The notes beneath the pieces are model-generated. The model saw nothing but the letters and a program-made list of their open reading frames with translations, was not told the DNA's origin and made no database searches. Below are positions 1 through 48,142 of a stretch of 64,000 nucleotides of DNA, one piece after another (positions within the stretch are counted from its first letter, which is position 1; each line of letters begins with the position of its first letter). Source of the DNA: Agelas oroides (taxonomy: Eukaryota > Porifera > Demospongiae > Agelasida > Agelasidae); assembly GCA_949130485.1 (NCBI GenBank), contig OX422183.1, positions 24,313,816-24,377,815 on the forward strand, read 5' to 3'. The translations under genes were made by a program, and so were the position numbers.

Positions 1-142
1 TTCCGAACAATCGATCACGAGAGTTTTATGGGTGGGGTCTAGGCATGCGCACACGCGCTACAAGCACGTGGAGTCAAATTGCTAGATCAACACTTCGTGG
101 CTATGTAGTCAGTTGTAGTAGTGCATTTATAGCTAGTGCAGC

Positions 143-560
143 ATGAAAAGAGCCCCGAGTTCGAGTGATGCGTTGGCCCCAGAGCCCAAGAAAAGGAATG
201 TAGTGTATGCTATGTACCAAACATGGAAGACGGATATGGATCGGGAGTGCCTGACAGTCACATTATGACATGGAACTGAGCGGTTGAAAAAAGATAGTCA
301 CGAAGCTTTGATGCAGTGTATGTGCCAAGTTCAAGACAAGAATCGCTACTAGAAGAAACTTCAGTGAACGATGGCTTCTTGGTGCCAAGTCAGTACGCAC
401 CAGCAACATTCACAACCATGCACGAGCAGACCAGCATATTTATGCAATGAGTTTGCTGAAGCAAGAGCATGCTAGGGCGAGTGGTAGCGGGTGTTCCTCT
501 TATGCTCTTATTGTCCAAGCAATTTGGAAAAGTGGCCAATCAAATTTGATATTGGTCTGA
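143..560 (+). pseudogene. Degenerate zinc-finger transposase-like N-terminal fragment
   Basis: An ATG at 143 opens a basic stretch ending at a TGA near 266. The recognisable part continues in another frame from about 312 to the stop at 558-560. That part has a CSVC pair, then a KFKTRI stretch, a GAKSVRTSN block and an HNHARADQH histidine cluster, then SYALIVQA. The C-x2-C with a spaced histidine pair looks like the TTF/BED-type finger seen at the N terminus of hAT-derived proteins (C17orf113/ZMYM-like) that are common in invertebrate genomes. The frameshift and the in-frame stop at 309-311 show it is dead. It lies upstream of the first visible NOMO exon. The family name is from memory of the motif style; the broken frame is seen directly. 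Confidence 0.5.
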
Positions 561-602
561 CAAATTGCCTACCAAATATTAGATCTTATTTTGTGCTCTG
601 TA

Positions 603-903
603 CAGTGCATCCTCGGTTATCCGAACACCTTCGTTCATGGTAGACATTGGAAGTGTTCAGATAGGTGAGTTTTTCTTTTGAGAACTTTTGAAATTTGTGT
701 GACTATACTTCCGTAGTGCTTCGTATGAGCTTGCACTTCTCTTCGGCTCTCAGCATTGCTTTGGCGATTGGAATATGCCATTTTGCAAGATTTTGATAGC
801 ACGACCACGTGGCTTTTGTAAATATGGGTGTGGCCTGTGAAATTTTACATTCGGATAATCGAGTTGTCGGATAATCGAGACTCGGATAACCGAGGATGCA
901 CTG
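603..903. mobile_element. pogo/Tigger-like MITE, 301 bp
   Basis: Perfect terminal inverted repeats of at least 23 bp start CAGTGCATCCTCGGTTATCC and are flanked on both sides by TA. A CAGT start, a TA target and the CCTCGGTTATCCGAA phrase are typical of pogo/Tigger elements of the Tc1/mariner superfamily. There is no coding capacity, so it is non-autonomous. Confidence 0.75.
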
Positions 904-1030
904 TACAACTCTCAGGCCTACATTTTATTCATGTGTTGTTGATGCATTAATATAATTATGTATGTACCTAGGTCTACCAAGATGTTACTATGAGAATTAT
1001 TCTGTTTCTTAATTTTTTGTCTCTGTGCAG

Positions 1031-37356
<36,326 letters not shown>

Positions 37357-38094
37357 TATGACAATGCAATTTGTAGGCGTAGGCAAATCTTTCTTCTGGA
37401 TAATTATTATATATTCAGCAGTGCTGTTTGATACAAGGTTCTTCATCACCTACGCAACAATACATACCAAACTATAATTTACTATCAGACTGCAAAGGAT
37501 TGAATGTAATCATTAACCTATCCAAAGCTTTGGATTTCCATCCACACTTACAGTACAAGAAATGATCACATATAGTAACCAAGTTAGTCCTATATAGATG
37601 TACATACCCAGGGGGATATCTAGAAGAATGAATGACTGGTTCCATGACTTGTTGATGGCTCAGTGGCCTCATGCAGTGTTCGAATGCGCATTAGTCAAAT
37701 ATTTACTTGGAAACAAATATGCATGTGCCTGGGAATGAGGCTACAGTACATTGTCTGCTGATGGGCCTGAGCAGTTTCCAGAAACCTCAGAAGCTCCCCC
37801 AGATATGCCACTGATACCAACTGCAACACTCTACCTCTGAAGTTCATTGGCTTGAAATGTTGCTGTGGAGTAGGAGCACCTTATCAAACTTGTGTTTTGC
37901 CTTGAAAGCAATTCATGTACATGGTGAAATTTCAAGTGCATGAACATTATTATGCAGTTGGCAACTTGGCATACTACATGCTGAAAAGTAATGTAATAGT
38001 GTTCATGAGTGATTTAATTGTAGAATTATAGTTTCAGTACTGAATAAATTGACCAGTGAGAAACAGCATCCATGCACAAACTGTACAATACATC
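37357..38094 (+). other. NOMO 3' untranslated/downstream region
   Basis: AT-rich sequence without repeats. The first AATAAA on the plus strand that I noted is at 38043-38048, about 690 bp after the stop codon and just before the foldback-like array. It is a possible polyadenylation signal, not a proven one. Confidence 0.35.
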
Positions 38095-38907
38095 AGTAGA
38101 TCATGCAGTGTCCTCCTACGAGATTAACTCCCATGAGATCAACTCCCACGAGATCAACTCCCACAAAATCAACTCCCATGAGATAAACCACAAGGTCAAC
38201 TCCCAGCTTCAAAAGATCAGTGTCCTCCCACATGCAAGATCAACTTCCACCAGATCAACTTCCCACAAGGTCAACTCCCAGCTTCAAAAGATCAGCTAGT
38301 GTCCTCCCACATGCAAGATCAACTTCCACCAGATCAACTTCCCACGAGATCAACTCAATGTCTTTTGCAAGCTTTTTAAGTATATAAACACGTGTATACC
38401 AAGAATGAGGACTTTAATAAAGTATTGTTCCTTTTAGTCCAGTTTGGTGTCCATCTGCTGCTAAGTAATCAACTAGGCTACACTCTCCATTCTGAAGTAG
38501 TGTGCTCATCCTTCTATCTCTTTTGAGCATATGCCTCCTTTGGGAGGCTGCATTGCTCCAGCTTCAACTTGGAGAGATTACCCCTTCATGAGGTGATATG
38601 TGAACACATTGTTTGAACCAGCAAGACATGAACACAGGCTAGCTTGTTGCAATTGATAGGACTCAGAGTTCAGATGTGACACATTAATTACCAAATGTTT
38701 GAAGTGACACCTCTCCGACTCTGTCTGTCATATTACAATTTTATTGGAGTCGACCTTGTGGGAAGTTGGTCTGGTGGGAGTTGATCTCGTGGGAAGTTGA
38801 CTTTGTGGGAGTTGACCTTGTGGGAAGTTGGTCTGGTGAGAGTTGATCTCGTGGGAAGTTGATTTCGTGGGAGTTGATCTCATGGGAGTTGATCTTGTGG
38901 ACATGAA
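38095..38907. mobile_element. Foldback-like element A with GATCAACTCCCAC arrays
   Basis: A forward array of GAGATCAACTCCCAC words (to about 38355), a ~385 bp unique core, then an inverted array (GTGGGAGTTGATCTC words, 38746-38907). The core contains TAATAAAGTATTG and CATCTGCTGCTAAGTAATCA. No coding region. A second, adjacent copy follows. Confidence 0.7.
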
Positions 38908-38909
38908 TC

Positions 38910-39722
38910 CAGTGTCCTACGAGATCAACTCCCATGAGATCAACTCCCATAAGATCAACTCCCACGAGATCAACTCCCACAAAATCAACTCCCATGAGAT
39001 AATCTTCCCACAAGGTCAACTCCCACCAGATCAACTTCCCATGAGATCAACTTCCACCAGATCAACTTCCCACGAGATCAACTCAATGTCTTTATGCATA
39101 TAAACATGTTATACCAGAATGAGGACTTCAATAAAGTATTGTCCCAGTGTGGTGTCCATCTGCTGCTAAGTAATCAACTAGGCTACACTTTCCATTCTAC
39201 ACTTTCCATTCTGAAGTTTTTCAAGTAGTGTGCTCATCCTTCTATGATTCTCTTTTGAGCATTGGGGGCTGCATTGCTCCAGCTTCAACTTCATGAGGTA
39301 ATATGTGGTTCAGACAGTTTGAACCAGCAAGTCATGAACATAGGCTACCTTTAATCGTTGCAATTGATAGGACTCAGAGTAATTCAGATATGACACATTA
39401 ATAATCAATTGGTGTTTGAAGTGACACACCTCTCTGACTCTGTCCCTGTCATATTACAATTTTATTGGAGTCAATCTTGTGGGAAGTTGATTTCGTGGGA
39501 GTTGATCTATATGGGAGTTGATTTTGTGGGAAGTTGGTCTGGTGGGAGTTGATCTTGTGGGAAGTTGATTTTGTGGGAGTTGATTTTGTGGGAAGTTGGT
39601 CTGGTTGGAGTTGGTCTGGTGGGAGTTGGTCTGGTGGGAAGTTGATTTCGTGGAAGTTAATCTATACGGGAGTTGATTTTGTGGGAAGTTGGTCTGGTGG
39701 GAGTTGATCTTGTGGGCATGAA
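38910..39722. mobile_element. Foldback-like element B, tandem copy of A
   Basis: It starts with the same CCAGTGTCCTACGAGATCAA junction, has a forward array to about 39085, a core closely similar to that of element A, and an inverted array at 39466-39721 ending CTTGTGGGCATGAATC. The apparent open frames rich in SHEINSHEIN or its mirror are translations of the array. Confidence 0.7.
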
Positions 39723-41268
39723 TCAAAGGTGTGGCCAGAAAAGGTGTACATAACAGTCAACCACTGCAAAGGATCTTTTTTAGCCAGTACCTCTTAGCTG
39801 ATGACTGGAAGAAAGTTGTGTGTAGCATAGAAACCCCAGGACGGTCAATAAGTAGAATTTTTGTGACAAAGCCACACATGCAATAACAGTGTACACATAT
39901 CTTTCTCAAAAGACAAGAACATGTAATCTCCCATGCAGGTCTTCCAGCATTATAAACTGCTCCTACATGTAATGTTCATCAATGACAGGAATAAGATTCG
40001 CAGCTGAAACTAAATATCAGTCCATATATATTTATAATGGTTGCTGGTGTCAACAGACTGATCAAGCTGATGAACTTGCTACCAAGAGTTCATAACAGTA
40101 AGAGTGTGCAATTTCCAATATTGTTTTGTTATGACTATAGGTAATCAGCAGTGAATATGCTTAGCATGCTTACCTAACTGGATGTTGAAAGCTGCTGTAC
40201 TCATGACCATGCATTGGTGCTTTCTGCAGCAAGTTTGCTGAATCATTGCATTTTCGACAGCCTCATTCAAAGTATATTATGATCCATTCAAGGCAAAATT
40301 TATTAGGGCCAAGCTGGCACTTATGCATCCACTATCATTAATTTATAGTGCATTGCAGACATGCATCTGCAAATATTTTTGACTGTGAAAATTTCCCGCC
40401 TTACGGTACTCAGTAAAATAATCCACAAATTTCATTTTACACCCAAAAAGCAGTTAATGAGATTCATGAGGGCTCCTGGTGGGCACTATACTCAGACAGT
40501 GTCGAGTAAGGCTTAGAATACTGGGTTGGCCACCACCCAGCTCGATATACAAGGCTGTAATCAGATTCATTGCAACACACCAAATGCTGCTTGTTAATGA
40601 GGCTCTTACAGCAGGTTAAAGTTCAGGCAGGGTTTAGACAAAAGCTTAGGGCTCAAATCCATTTTAGCCACATGCACAAACTATTGCCCCCAGATTTCGG
40701 CCCTCACAGTGTTAATGTGCATGTCTTTTGTTTATTATATTGTGCATAGAGATCCATAGCTTGTTGATTGTATTGGTTACCATGGTTGTGGACAATGGGA
40801 TGTTGTGGGTAGTGATTGCATGTAATAACATAACCCATAACCACAGATGTAACTGCAACTGATAACATCTTAGACTACACATGCAAGTGTGGTAATGTAG
40901 TAAAAGGTATTATGGTATGATTATGGTTATAAATTATGCCTCTCACACCACAGAAATAAGTGTAGTGAAAATTCTGACACATAATCATGAACTCCATCTC
41001 TTGGGATAAAAGCTGTTCAGTGTTCTTGAGCATTGACATTGTCAATGGGTCTGTAGGCTAAATTTTAGTATGGAATTCAAGTCTAAGCACACTTTTGGAA
41101 GAGATATTTGGGATCCATGTACCAAACAGCTGACAAGTTTTCATAACTAATCCATTCACTTGAAATAAAAAAAGCACTCAACTGCTTTTCATTCACACAA
41201 TTAGGTGTTATCAATGAATGTTTGGCAGTAACACATTCTTAGCAGTTAATGCATAAATCATTTCAATG
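39723..41268. other. Convergent intergenic region, nothing recognised
   Basis: Between the NOMO side and the 3' end of the minus-strand transporter gene. AT-rich, no long frame, no clear inverted repeat. A solitary TTACGGTACT near 40393 could be a decayed TACCGTA end. Confidence 0.4.
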
Positions 41269-44200
41269 TCAATGACTTCCATGTGCACTTTCATCATTAA
41301 AATGTTGCACAATCACGCTAGCAATGGACAAGAAAAAGAGAAGAAGTGCTATAGCACCTATCATGGCCACTCCGATGGGATGGCTGAAAACTCGGCTGGA
41401 GTAAGGAGTCATGTAGAGGGAAGACTCATCATGGGCTTGTGTAAACTGTAGAGAATGAAGCACTATCTCTGTGCTGTTACCTGTGCCTTTATCTCCATCT
41501 TTGCCACATTCCGAGTCACTCACAGTTGAACTAACGTTTCGCACCATTTGTACGTGTACATGTAGTACATCTCGAAATTTCCTCTTGCACACTCGAATAG
41601 ACTGTAGCTGTAACACAGCCGGGAAGAAGAAAATTGCCAGGAAAGCAAACAGTCCACTGTACTGAAAAACAGTGACCAAGTTGGAGACTCCAAAGGCAAG
41701 TAGAATTGGGATGAGAGCAACAAGGAACCGCAGCATCAACAGAAGAAGCCGATACCGTATTTTTCGAGGACTTTTGCTGGTGTCATGTCCCATAACAACT
41801 GTGTAAATATTATTCACCATGGGATGAATGTTCAGAGGATAGACAGAACCAATTATCAATAATGGAATGAAGAGGATACAGTAGGAGATAGCCCTCAGGT
41901 ATATTGGATTTTCAGGCCTCGCAAATTTCCCCTGTAGAGATAGAAGTAACTTATCAAATCTCCATGTCAAAAAGTTACATAATCACATGCAGTAATGAAA
42001 GGGCTCACAAAATTGTGTATGCTGTCTACTTTCTATACCGCAAATTTTCTTGATCATGCTTTCATGTAAGAAATAAATCTGGCTGTGATAACGGAGAGGC
42101 TTCATTTCAAAATACTTATCTTCACTATTCAAGTATAAGATCCACCCCAAAATTTGAATTTCTTCTGCTAAGTTGAATTGTGCATTCTATTAGCCTAGCC
42201 TCGTTCCCAGGCTCTCCCTGCTAAGGAGAGGGAGACGCCTGGTACATTTTATCACGTGCGTGACGTCAAGGGTAGACACAACTTAATTATGCAGGGGTGG
42301 ACTAAGCTGGGCGCCCACGCACGTTCAAGCACAAGCGTTTTAAAGACTACTACAGTCTTCTTTTCAGGCGTGGCTTTAGTGTGTTACCTTCATCTTTGCA
42401 GTCAGCGATATATAGTTGTCCACGTAGAACTAGTCGATTTCTTGAGTCAGTGGCAACAAATCGAACAACAACGACGCTAGCTTACAACACACAACAAATC
42501 ACGAAGTTTCTTGCCATTCAGCCCGTCAAGTGCCGTGTCTGACACTCTGAGAATCTACTAAACCCATCTACCTTGCGATTTACGGCTGCTGTAGACATCG
42601 GTTTTTGTGCCATCGTAGCTGTGCGATCACGAGCTCCGAACGACGTGGGCGGGATTCCGTGCGTGCCCACGTGCAATTAAGTCGTGTCTACCTCGCGTCT
42701 ACCCTTGACGTCACGCACGTGATAAAATGTACCAGGCTCTCCCCGGCCCTCCTTAGTGGGGAGAGCCTGGGAATGAGCCTACTATTAGCCTACACATGGC
42801 AATCAAAAGATCTGAGTATGTAGCTAAAAAATGTATGACTAACAGACTCAACACCGACAGATTGCATGTGGTTATAGGAGACATACGCATGTAGTTGTAC
42901 ATGCCCTCCCTACTTTTGCTGAAAGTAGTGTACAAAAAAGGGGGCTGTAATAGCGAAGCTTATGGCATGTCTAATCTATACTCAGAGTCCTAAGCTATCA
43001 GTAAGCATTCATTAGATTTACAAATTTTGCATACAGACCATTCTCAGTTAACATTTTTGTGTAAGTGTGACTTACCCAACTAAGAGTAACTGTCTCTTGT
43101 GTCTTATCCCTGAACCACAGTGGCACAACAACCCCCAGTAAGAGATAGCAGAGTCCAGCAAACCCAAATGAACACACCATGAACCATCCGAGATATTTCT
43201 TCTCTTTTATCGGGTGGGTGAGAGAGGGAATGGTTTGGTGCACCATATAACTATATATCATCACAGGAATAACGGTCAACCAACCCTTCCAGTCAAACTT
43301 GAAAGCAACATCAGATTCTAAGTTCCCAGCATTAGTCATGTTGGACCCATTCAACAACTCTTGACTATTGTTCCCTTGGATCAGGTTTACTATGCAGTAG
43401 ATCACGAGCATGGAAACCAGTAGCACTCTCAGGAGCCCAAAGAACACTTGGAAAATAACCTGCTCTTTCAAATCCATCAAGCAAGGTGGGACAATAATTA
43501 CAGCAAACAACACCAAACAGAAATAGTATGTAGGCAGGCATTCTTCACTTGGTATCACTCGGTTGTTAAAAGCATCATATGAGCACTGATTGAAAGGACC
43601 AAAGTTGAGAGGTATGTTGGTGGCCAAAGCTGAGCCTACAATAGCAGCCATACTCCAGGCAAACAATATAGAAACAAGAACCGCAAATATCATATAGACG
43701 TATTTCGCCCACTTGCTGATGAATATTTCACAAAGTTCACTCAATTCAAACTTGCGTGTAAGTAGAACCTTAAAATTAGGGTGCTGATAATCATATTCAC
43801 TACGATTAGCTGATTCCAGCTTCTTGTCTTCATCCTTAAAGTTCCCATTACCAAAGGACTTGCAGAATTCTGCGAAAGTCTCCAGTGCCTGTAAGAATAG
43901 ATCCATCATTACACTATGAATTAGTGTTCCCTCTGTACTACATGCACTTGTCTGTTTTCTACATTCCAAGTTTGTGGTCTGTTGCCATGCTTATGAATAC
44001 ATAGTCAGCACATGTTTGACACCTCAGTTGTGAATACTACTAGTGGGTCAGTTTTGCAGGTGTTAAAACAACCAACATGTTTTTGCAGTGCATGCATGGG
44101 AATGACACTAGTTGTACCACAACGAACCACCAGAAAATACTTTATTGCCTATTAATTTGAAGATTAGCTATTGTTTTTTAACACTAGATTGGATAATACA

Positions 44201-47200
44201 GACTTTGCAAGTTGCTTGACACAAAAATAGTATGATATTAGAGAAATGGGTGTTTCCTACTGAGTGTGTAGTAAAGGCCACTGCCCATTTTACTATAGTA
44301 TTCAGCTATTTCTGCAGTCAAGCAACTTGCAAAGGTCTGTATTATCCAATCTAGTGTTAAAAAACAATAGCTAATCTGCAAATTAATAGGCAATAAAGTA
44401 TTTTCTGGTGGTTCGTTGTGGTACAACTGCAAAAACATGTTGGTTGTTTTAACCTCAGTGTGGTTACCGACAAACTGAAGAAACAGTGGTTATGAGAGCC
44501 AGCTTTACTTTGGTATTGCATAAGACAACCCAAGGGTTCCCAGTTCATCTTACAACCACAATACACTGAAAACCCTCATAACATCCTTGATTCCCTCATC
44601 TGGTTACATGAAAGTTCCTTACTGCAACTTTGAAGTGCATTTGTAATGACTCCTCCACATGCAGATGTTCTGAGGGTTGTCAGTGTAATGTGGTTGTAAG
44701 ATGAACTGGGCAGCTGCCCATTGAGTTGCCTTATGCAAATAGTTTTCCATAACTATCATAACCACTGTGTCTTCAGCTTGTCTGCAACCATGGTAACCAC
44801 TCTGAGGTTAAAACAACCAACTTGCTTTTGCAGTGCAGCCCCCCTTACAGCTTCTGTCCCTTACAAGAAGCTGGGAATGCAAGGGCCAGTAAACAAGGCT
44901 AGTGCAATTCTACATCTAAAATCAGCTCGGTCTGAATGTGACATCAGAGATATTGCTTATCTAGACTAGCCCCAGTAAATGTGGTGTGAAACTTGTGTAT
45001 GATGGAAGAGCTGCTGGAAACCGGTACAACCATAAGGGAGGGGGAGCTAACCACCTCTGCCTACCTAATGACCCAAGCTTCTTACAGTACACACCTGGCC
45101 ACCAGGCGGAACGTGATTATGTATATGGTTCAGAGTATGAAACTTCAGATGGACCACTTTCAGCATTTCATGACCACAATGTGCCGTGTGCAGTGTGCTA
45201 TGTTTCCACCAGGGGAACAGTGCTGATGATACCAGGAAAGACCACCTGTCCCACCTCCTGGACACAGGAGTACAACGGATACCTGATGACCGAACGCTAC
45301 AATCACCATCACAGTATGTACAAATGTGTAGATCAAAGCCCTGGGACTGTACCTGGAGGTGCTGGAAGTCAAGATGGAAGTCAAGACACACCCAGCATGC
45401 CACATTACATCATTTAGATTTGGGCCTCACTCTAGAAGACCAAAGAGACCTGGCTGCTGGTATAATCAGATCTCGTATACACTTCACAGCTCCAGATCTC
45501 TCAAGGTCAGAAGCCATTCACTTGATACTTCCATCTCATAACGTCTGATGTTTGTCAAAAATGAGTAAGACCCTGTCAAATATACTAAGACACTCATCAC
45601 CTGTCATGGTCATTGTGCAAGGGCCTACAAATGAAAATTTTGCTGCTTTGCTAGTGGAGAATTCAAGTTCATCGACATACTGAAAACTGGTGTACCAGTT
45701 CACTTTCTGACTTTTCACTGCCTCAGCGGAGAGAACTGTTGAGCTATGGGCTAGACGGTAAGCATACTAATTGTTTACAAGTGTACTGATACCCAGAGGT
45801 GTTGACGACGGCCAGGAGCAATTACAAACATGTCTGCAGCCACCAAAACATTCAGTCAGAGACTGGGGAAACAAGACTATGAGGGGAGTGTTTGCCATTG
45901 TGGGCCTGGTAACAAGATTATGCGACGGAGTGTGTCGTCATTATGGGGTTGGGAACAAGACTGAGGGGTGTGTGTGTCATTATGGGGCTATGAACAAGAC
46001 TATGAGGGGTGTGTGTGTCATTATGGGGCTAGGAACAAGACTATGAGGGGTATGTCGTCATTATGGGGTTGGGAACAAGACTGAGGGGTGTGTGTGTCAT
46101 TATGGCGCTAGGAACATGAATATGAGGGGTGTGTCTGTCGTTATGGGGCTGGGAACAAGACTATGAGGGGTGTGTCTATCATTATGGGGCTGGGAATAAG
46201 ACTATGAGGGGTGTGTCTGTCATTATGGGGCTGGGAATAAGACTATGAGGGGTGTGTCTGTCATTATGGGGCTGGGAACAGACTAAAAACAGTATGTCTG
46301 CCATTATGGGGCTGGAAACAAGGCTAGCAAAACAGGGTGTGGCTATAGCGAGCTAAGTACAAGCTGCTGACAGAGGGTCTACTTGAAGTTGTGTGAAAGT
46401 TGCTCGAGTGTTAGATGACACAAATGCATGTCTCATGCGCAATGCATGAGACTTGAGAGGTCTGCAGCTTAGTAACACAGAGATTGAACAGAGCCTCTAA
46501 ATTTTTGTGCTTCCATTTCAAGGCGTCCAGTGAAAATGTAATAGCTAAAACAATATTTATTAATGATTATGGCTTTTGCTGCACTGATTGCTGTATCTCA
46601 TCATCATTTGTTTTACGCATAGAGTAGTCTGAAATGACCAGATGATTTCTTTCCAGGCCTTGAAACATAGGCTGTGATCCATTAAATGAGAGATGCATGT
46701 GGGCCTTAGTATGAGGAGTTCTCTTCTGTCAAAAGTAATACTGGCGCATTGTTCTTTTCTCTAATTTAACACTTGAAATTATTATAAAGATTAGATATCA
46801 CAATGTGTGCCAACGATCTGCTAGCAAAATGGATGTTGATTATGCAACTCTAGCTGCTACATGTATAGACTAGGCTATTTATATCTTCCCAAAGAAGCAT
46901 TAGTATAGGCTTTCAGTGGCTTCTGAGTTGGCTGCTGCATAAAAGAAGAGAAGGTTATCTGTTACCAACTTGAGCTCGGAAATAACTTGCCGATGTTTCG
47001 ACTGAATTAACGCTCCAGTCGTCATCAGGCCGGGTGAAAGTAGTGCAGAACCCATGTACAATCACGCAGTCACCCTGATGACGACTGGAGCATTCAGTTG
47101 AAACTTCGGCAAGTTATTTTCTGAGCTCAAGTTGGTAGCTAACAGATGACCTTCTCTTCATGAGTAGGCTGTCTCAGAATTCACTGTTTACTCAAGTGTT

Positions 47201-48142
47201 TTCAAATTCACTTGATAAAATATTGTATGGACAGTTTACCAGACTATTTTCCCAATCAGCAACAAGTAGTCTGGGCATGAGACTATAGGGTGACTCCACC
47301 ACCCCACATTTGTGCCATGTACAATCACGCAGGACTATCTTCCCAGTGCATGCAACGTTAGCTAAGTGGTGAACTATCCAAAAGTGGTACTGTAACTGTT
47401 GTTCAGGCCCTTCCAACTGGTATTCCTGTTTCTGGTCCTCCGCCCGCATCAATAATTATGCCTTACGCAATTTCAGCAATTCGACTTTTGCGCATGCGCA
47501 GTATGGTGGATTCGCGGTGAGTTGTAAATCGATCGCCATCAGCCTAGCAAACTAAAATAATCAGAAAGTTGTCTGTCATTTGTAGGCTTCAGTACGTTTA
47601 TTCATTCTTTTTGTGCCTTTTTGTAGGTATCTCACTTGGCTGTTGTGTATGGTGTTAGTGAACTGTTTTGTGTTGAAGTAATTGGTTTCAAGGTTGCTAA
47701 GTCCCCGCCCGCCCGCGGCAATGCCAGGGAAAACCCCGGACCAGAAACAGGAATACCGGTTGGAAGGGCCTCAACATGAAAACAAATGCATGCCTTCAGA
47801 ATGGTCTTTATCAACAGAGGATTACTGATCTTGCCACATACAAAGGCCAACTTCAGTTGAACCCACCTGTGCCCTTGCCATGACCTCTACCTCCCATATG
47901 GCTGCAATAGTACACATGAACGCGATCAGTAGCAGTGTAGGGATAGCAGCCAGATAACCCGCGTAATAGAACGAGTACGGATAAGTTAGGAATCCATTTC
48001 CTAGGTTGTAGTTTATCAAGAAAAAGCATCCAAGAAGAATGTTCACCGACTTTGGCCGTCGTTCACGTTCGCTTTGGTCGGACAGCACGGCAGACTGCTG
48101 GGTTCTGGACCAAGAGCAGCAACGAGTCACAACGGACGCCAT
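41269..48142 (-). CDS. AAAP-family multipass transporter, TMEM104/SLC38-like, three exons
   Basis: Exons are complement 47867-48142 (92 codons), 43076-43888 (271) and 41269-41931 (221 with stop), all phase 0 with good GT-AG sites (CAG/GTGGGT, TGG/GTAAGT; acceptors TTCTTACAG and TATCTCTACAG), giving 583 residues. After a polar N-tail, TM1 reads NYNLGNGFLTYPYSFYYAGY, the NxxxGxGxLxxPxxFxxAG signature of amino acid/auxin permease-like proteins, and exon 1 ends EVMARAQ. Exon 2 has several hydrophobic segments, N-glycosylation sequons in NNSQ/NGSN/NMTN, and YSYMVHQTIPSLTHPI, close to the YSFMCQHSLPSL motif of TMEM104. Exon 3 has further membrane segments (e.g. YCILFIPLLIIGSVYPL, FAFLAIFFFPAVLQL), a hydrophilic serine-rich loop and a last TM. 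Substrate is not predictable. Convergent with NOMO. No frame damage. Confidence 0.85.
42196..42781. mobile_element. TAGCCTCGTTCCCAGGC hairpin MITE, 586 bp, in transporter intron 2
   Basis: Ends TAGCCTCGTTCCCAGGCTCT and AGAGCCTGGGAATGAGCCTA. Arms include TACATTTTATCACGTGCGTG and its complement, then TGACGTCAAGGGTAGAC. A perfect 9-bp duplication CTATTAGCC is present at 42187-42195 and 42782-42790. Confidence 0.88.
44054..44457. mobile_element. ~400 bp near-perfect hairpin element
   Basis: GTTAAAACAACCAACATGTT at the left is mirrored by AACATGTTGGTTGTTTTAAC at the right. Arms of about 165 bp match almost throughout (e.g. GATTGGATAATACAGAC / GTCTGTATTATCCAATC), with a loop of about 75 bp. It lies in intron 1 of the transporter. 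Confidence 0.85.
44453..44815. mobile_element. Second inverted-repeat element abutting the 44054 hairpin
   Basis: CCTCAGTGTGGTTACCGAC pairs with GGTAACCACTCTGAGG, and CAGTTCATCTTACAACCACA with TGTGGTTGTAAGATGAACTG. It is followed by GTTAAAACAACCAACTTGCT at 44814. So the 44054 hairpin may lie inside, or share its end with, this larger element. Confidence 0.7.
44970..45417 (+). pseudogene. Short-chain collagen C4-like C-terminal domain fragment
   Basis: After acceptor TAGACTAG, with two bases expected from a preceding exon, the frame reads KLVYDGRAAGNRYNHKGGG, then NHLCLPNDPSFLQYTPGHQ, YVYGSEYETSDGPLSAFHDH, NVPCAVCYVSTRGTVLMIPG, KTTCPTSWTQEYNGYLM and HHHSMYKCVDQSPGTVPGG. This is the cysteine-containing domain found at the C terminus of sponge short-chain collagen C4 and many related marine invertebrate proteins. 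After GSQDGSQ the similarity stops and the frame ends, so the expected last ~30 residues, including a CNGLPC-like motif, are missing. No upstream exon with a WGRTTC motif was seen. It is either a truncated gene copy or one exon whose partners are too diverged for me. It lies antisense to the transporter, in its intron 1. Confidence 0.65.
45868..46325. repeat. ~44 bp minisatellite (GGGAACAAGACTATGAGGGG)
   Basis: About ten units of GGGAACAAGACTATGAGGGG followed by TGTGTCTGTCATTATGGGGCT, with substitutions between units. Located in intron 1 of the transporter. Confidence 0.9.
46326..46943. other. Intron sequence, nothing recognised
   Basis: Unique-looking AT-rich sequence with no frame or inverted repeat that I can support. 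Confidence 0.4.
46944..47159. mobile_element. Palindromic MITE, ~216 bp
   Basis: AAGAGAAGGTTATCTGTTAC ... CTCCAGTCGTCATCAGG pairs with CCTGATGACGACTGGAG ... AACAGATGACCTTCTCTT. The centre is about 50 bp. Confidence 0.8.
47405..47771. mobile_element. MITE with AGGCCCTTCCAACTGG ends, 367 bp
   Basis: The left AGGCCCTTCCAACTGGTATT CCTGTTTCTGG is mirrored by CCAGAAACAGGAATACCGG TTGGAAGGGCCT at the right, about 33 bp with one mismatch. CG-rich words follow inward (CCGCCCGC). It lies about 95 bp downstream of the donor of transporter exon 1. Confidence 0.8.

Noticed and set aside
38072-39726. Frames rich in INSHEINSHE or MGVDLMGVDL repeats
   Set aside because: These are translations of 15-bp tandem arrays, which stay open in any frame because the unit length is divisible by three.
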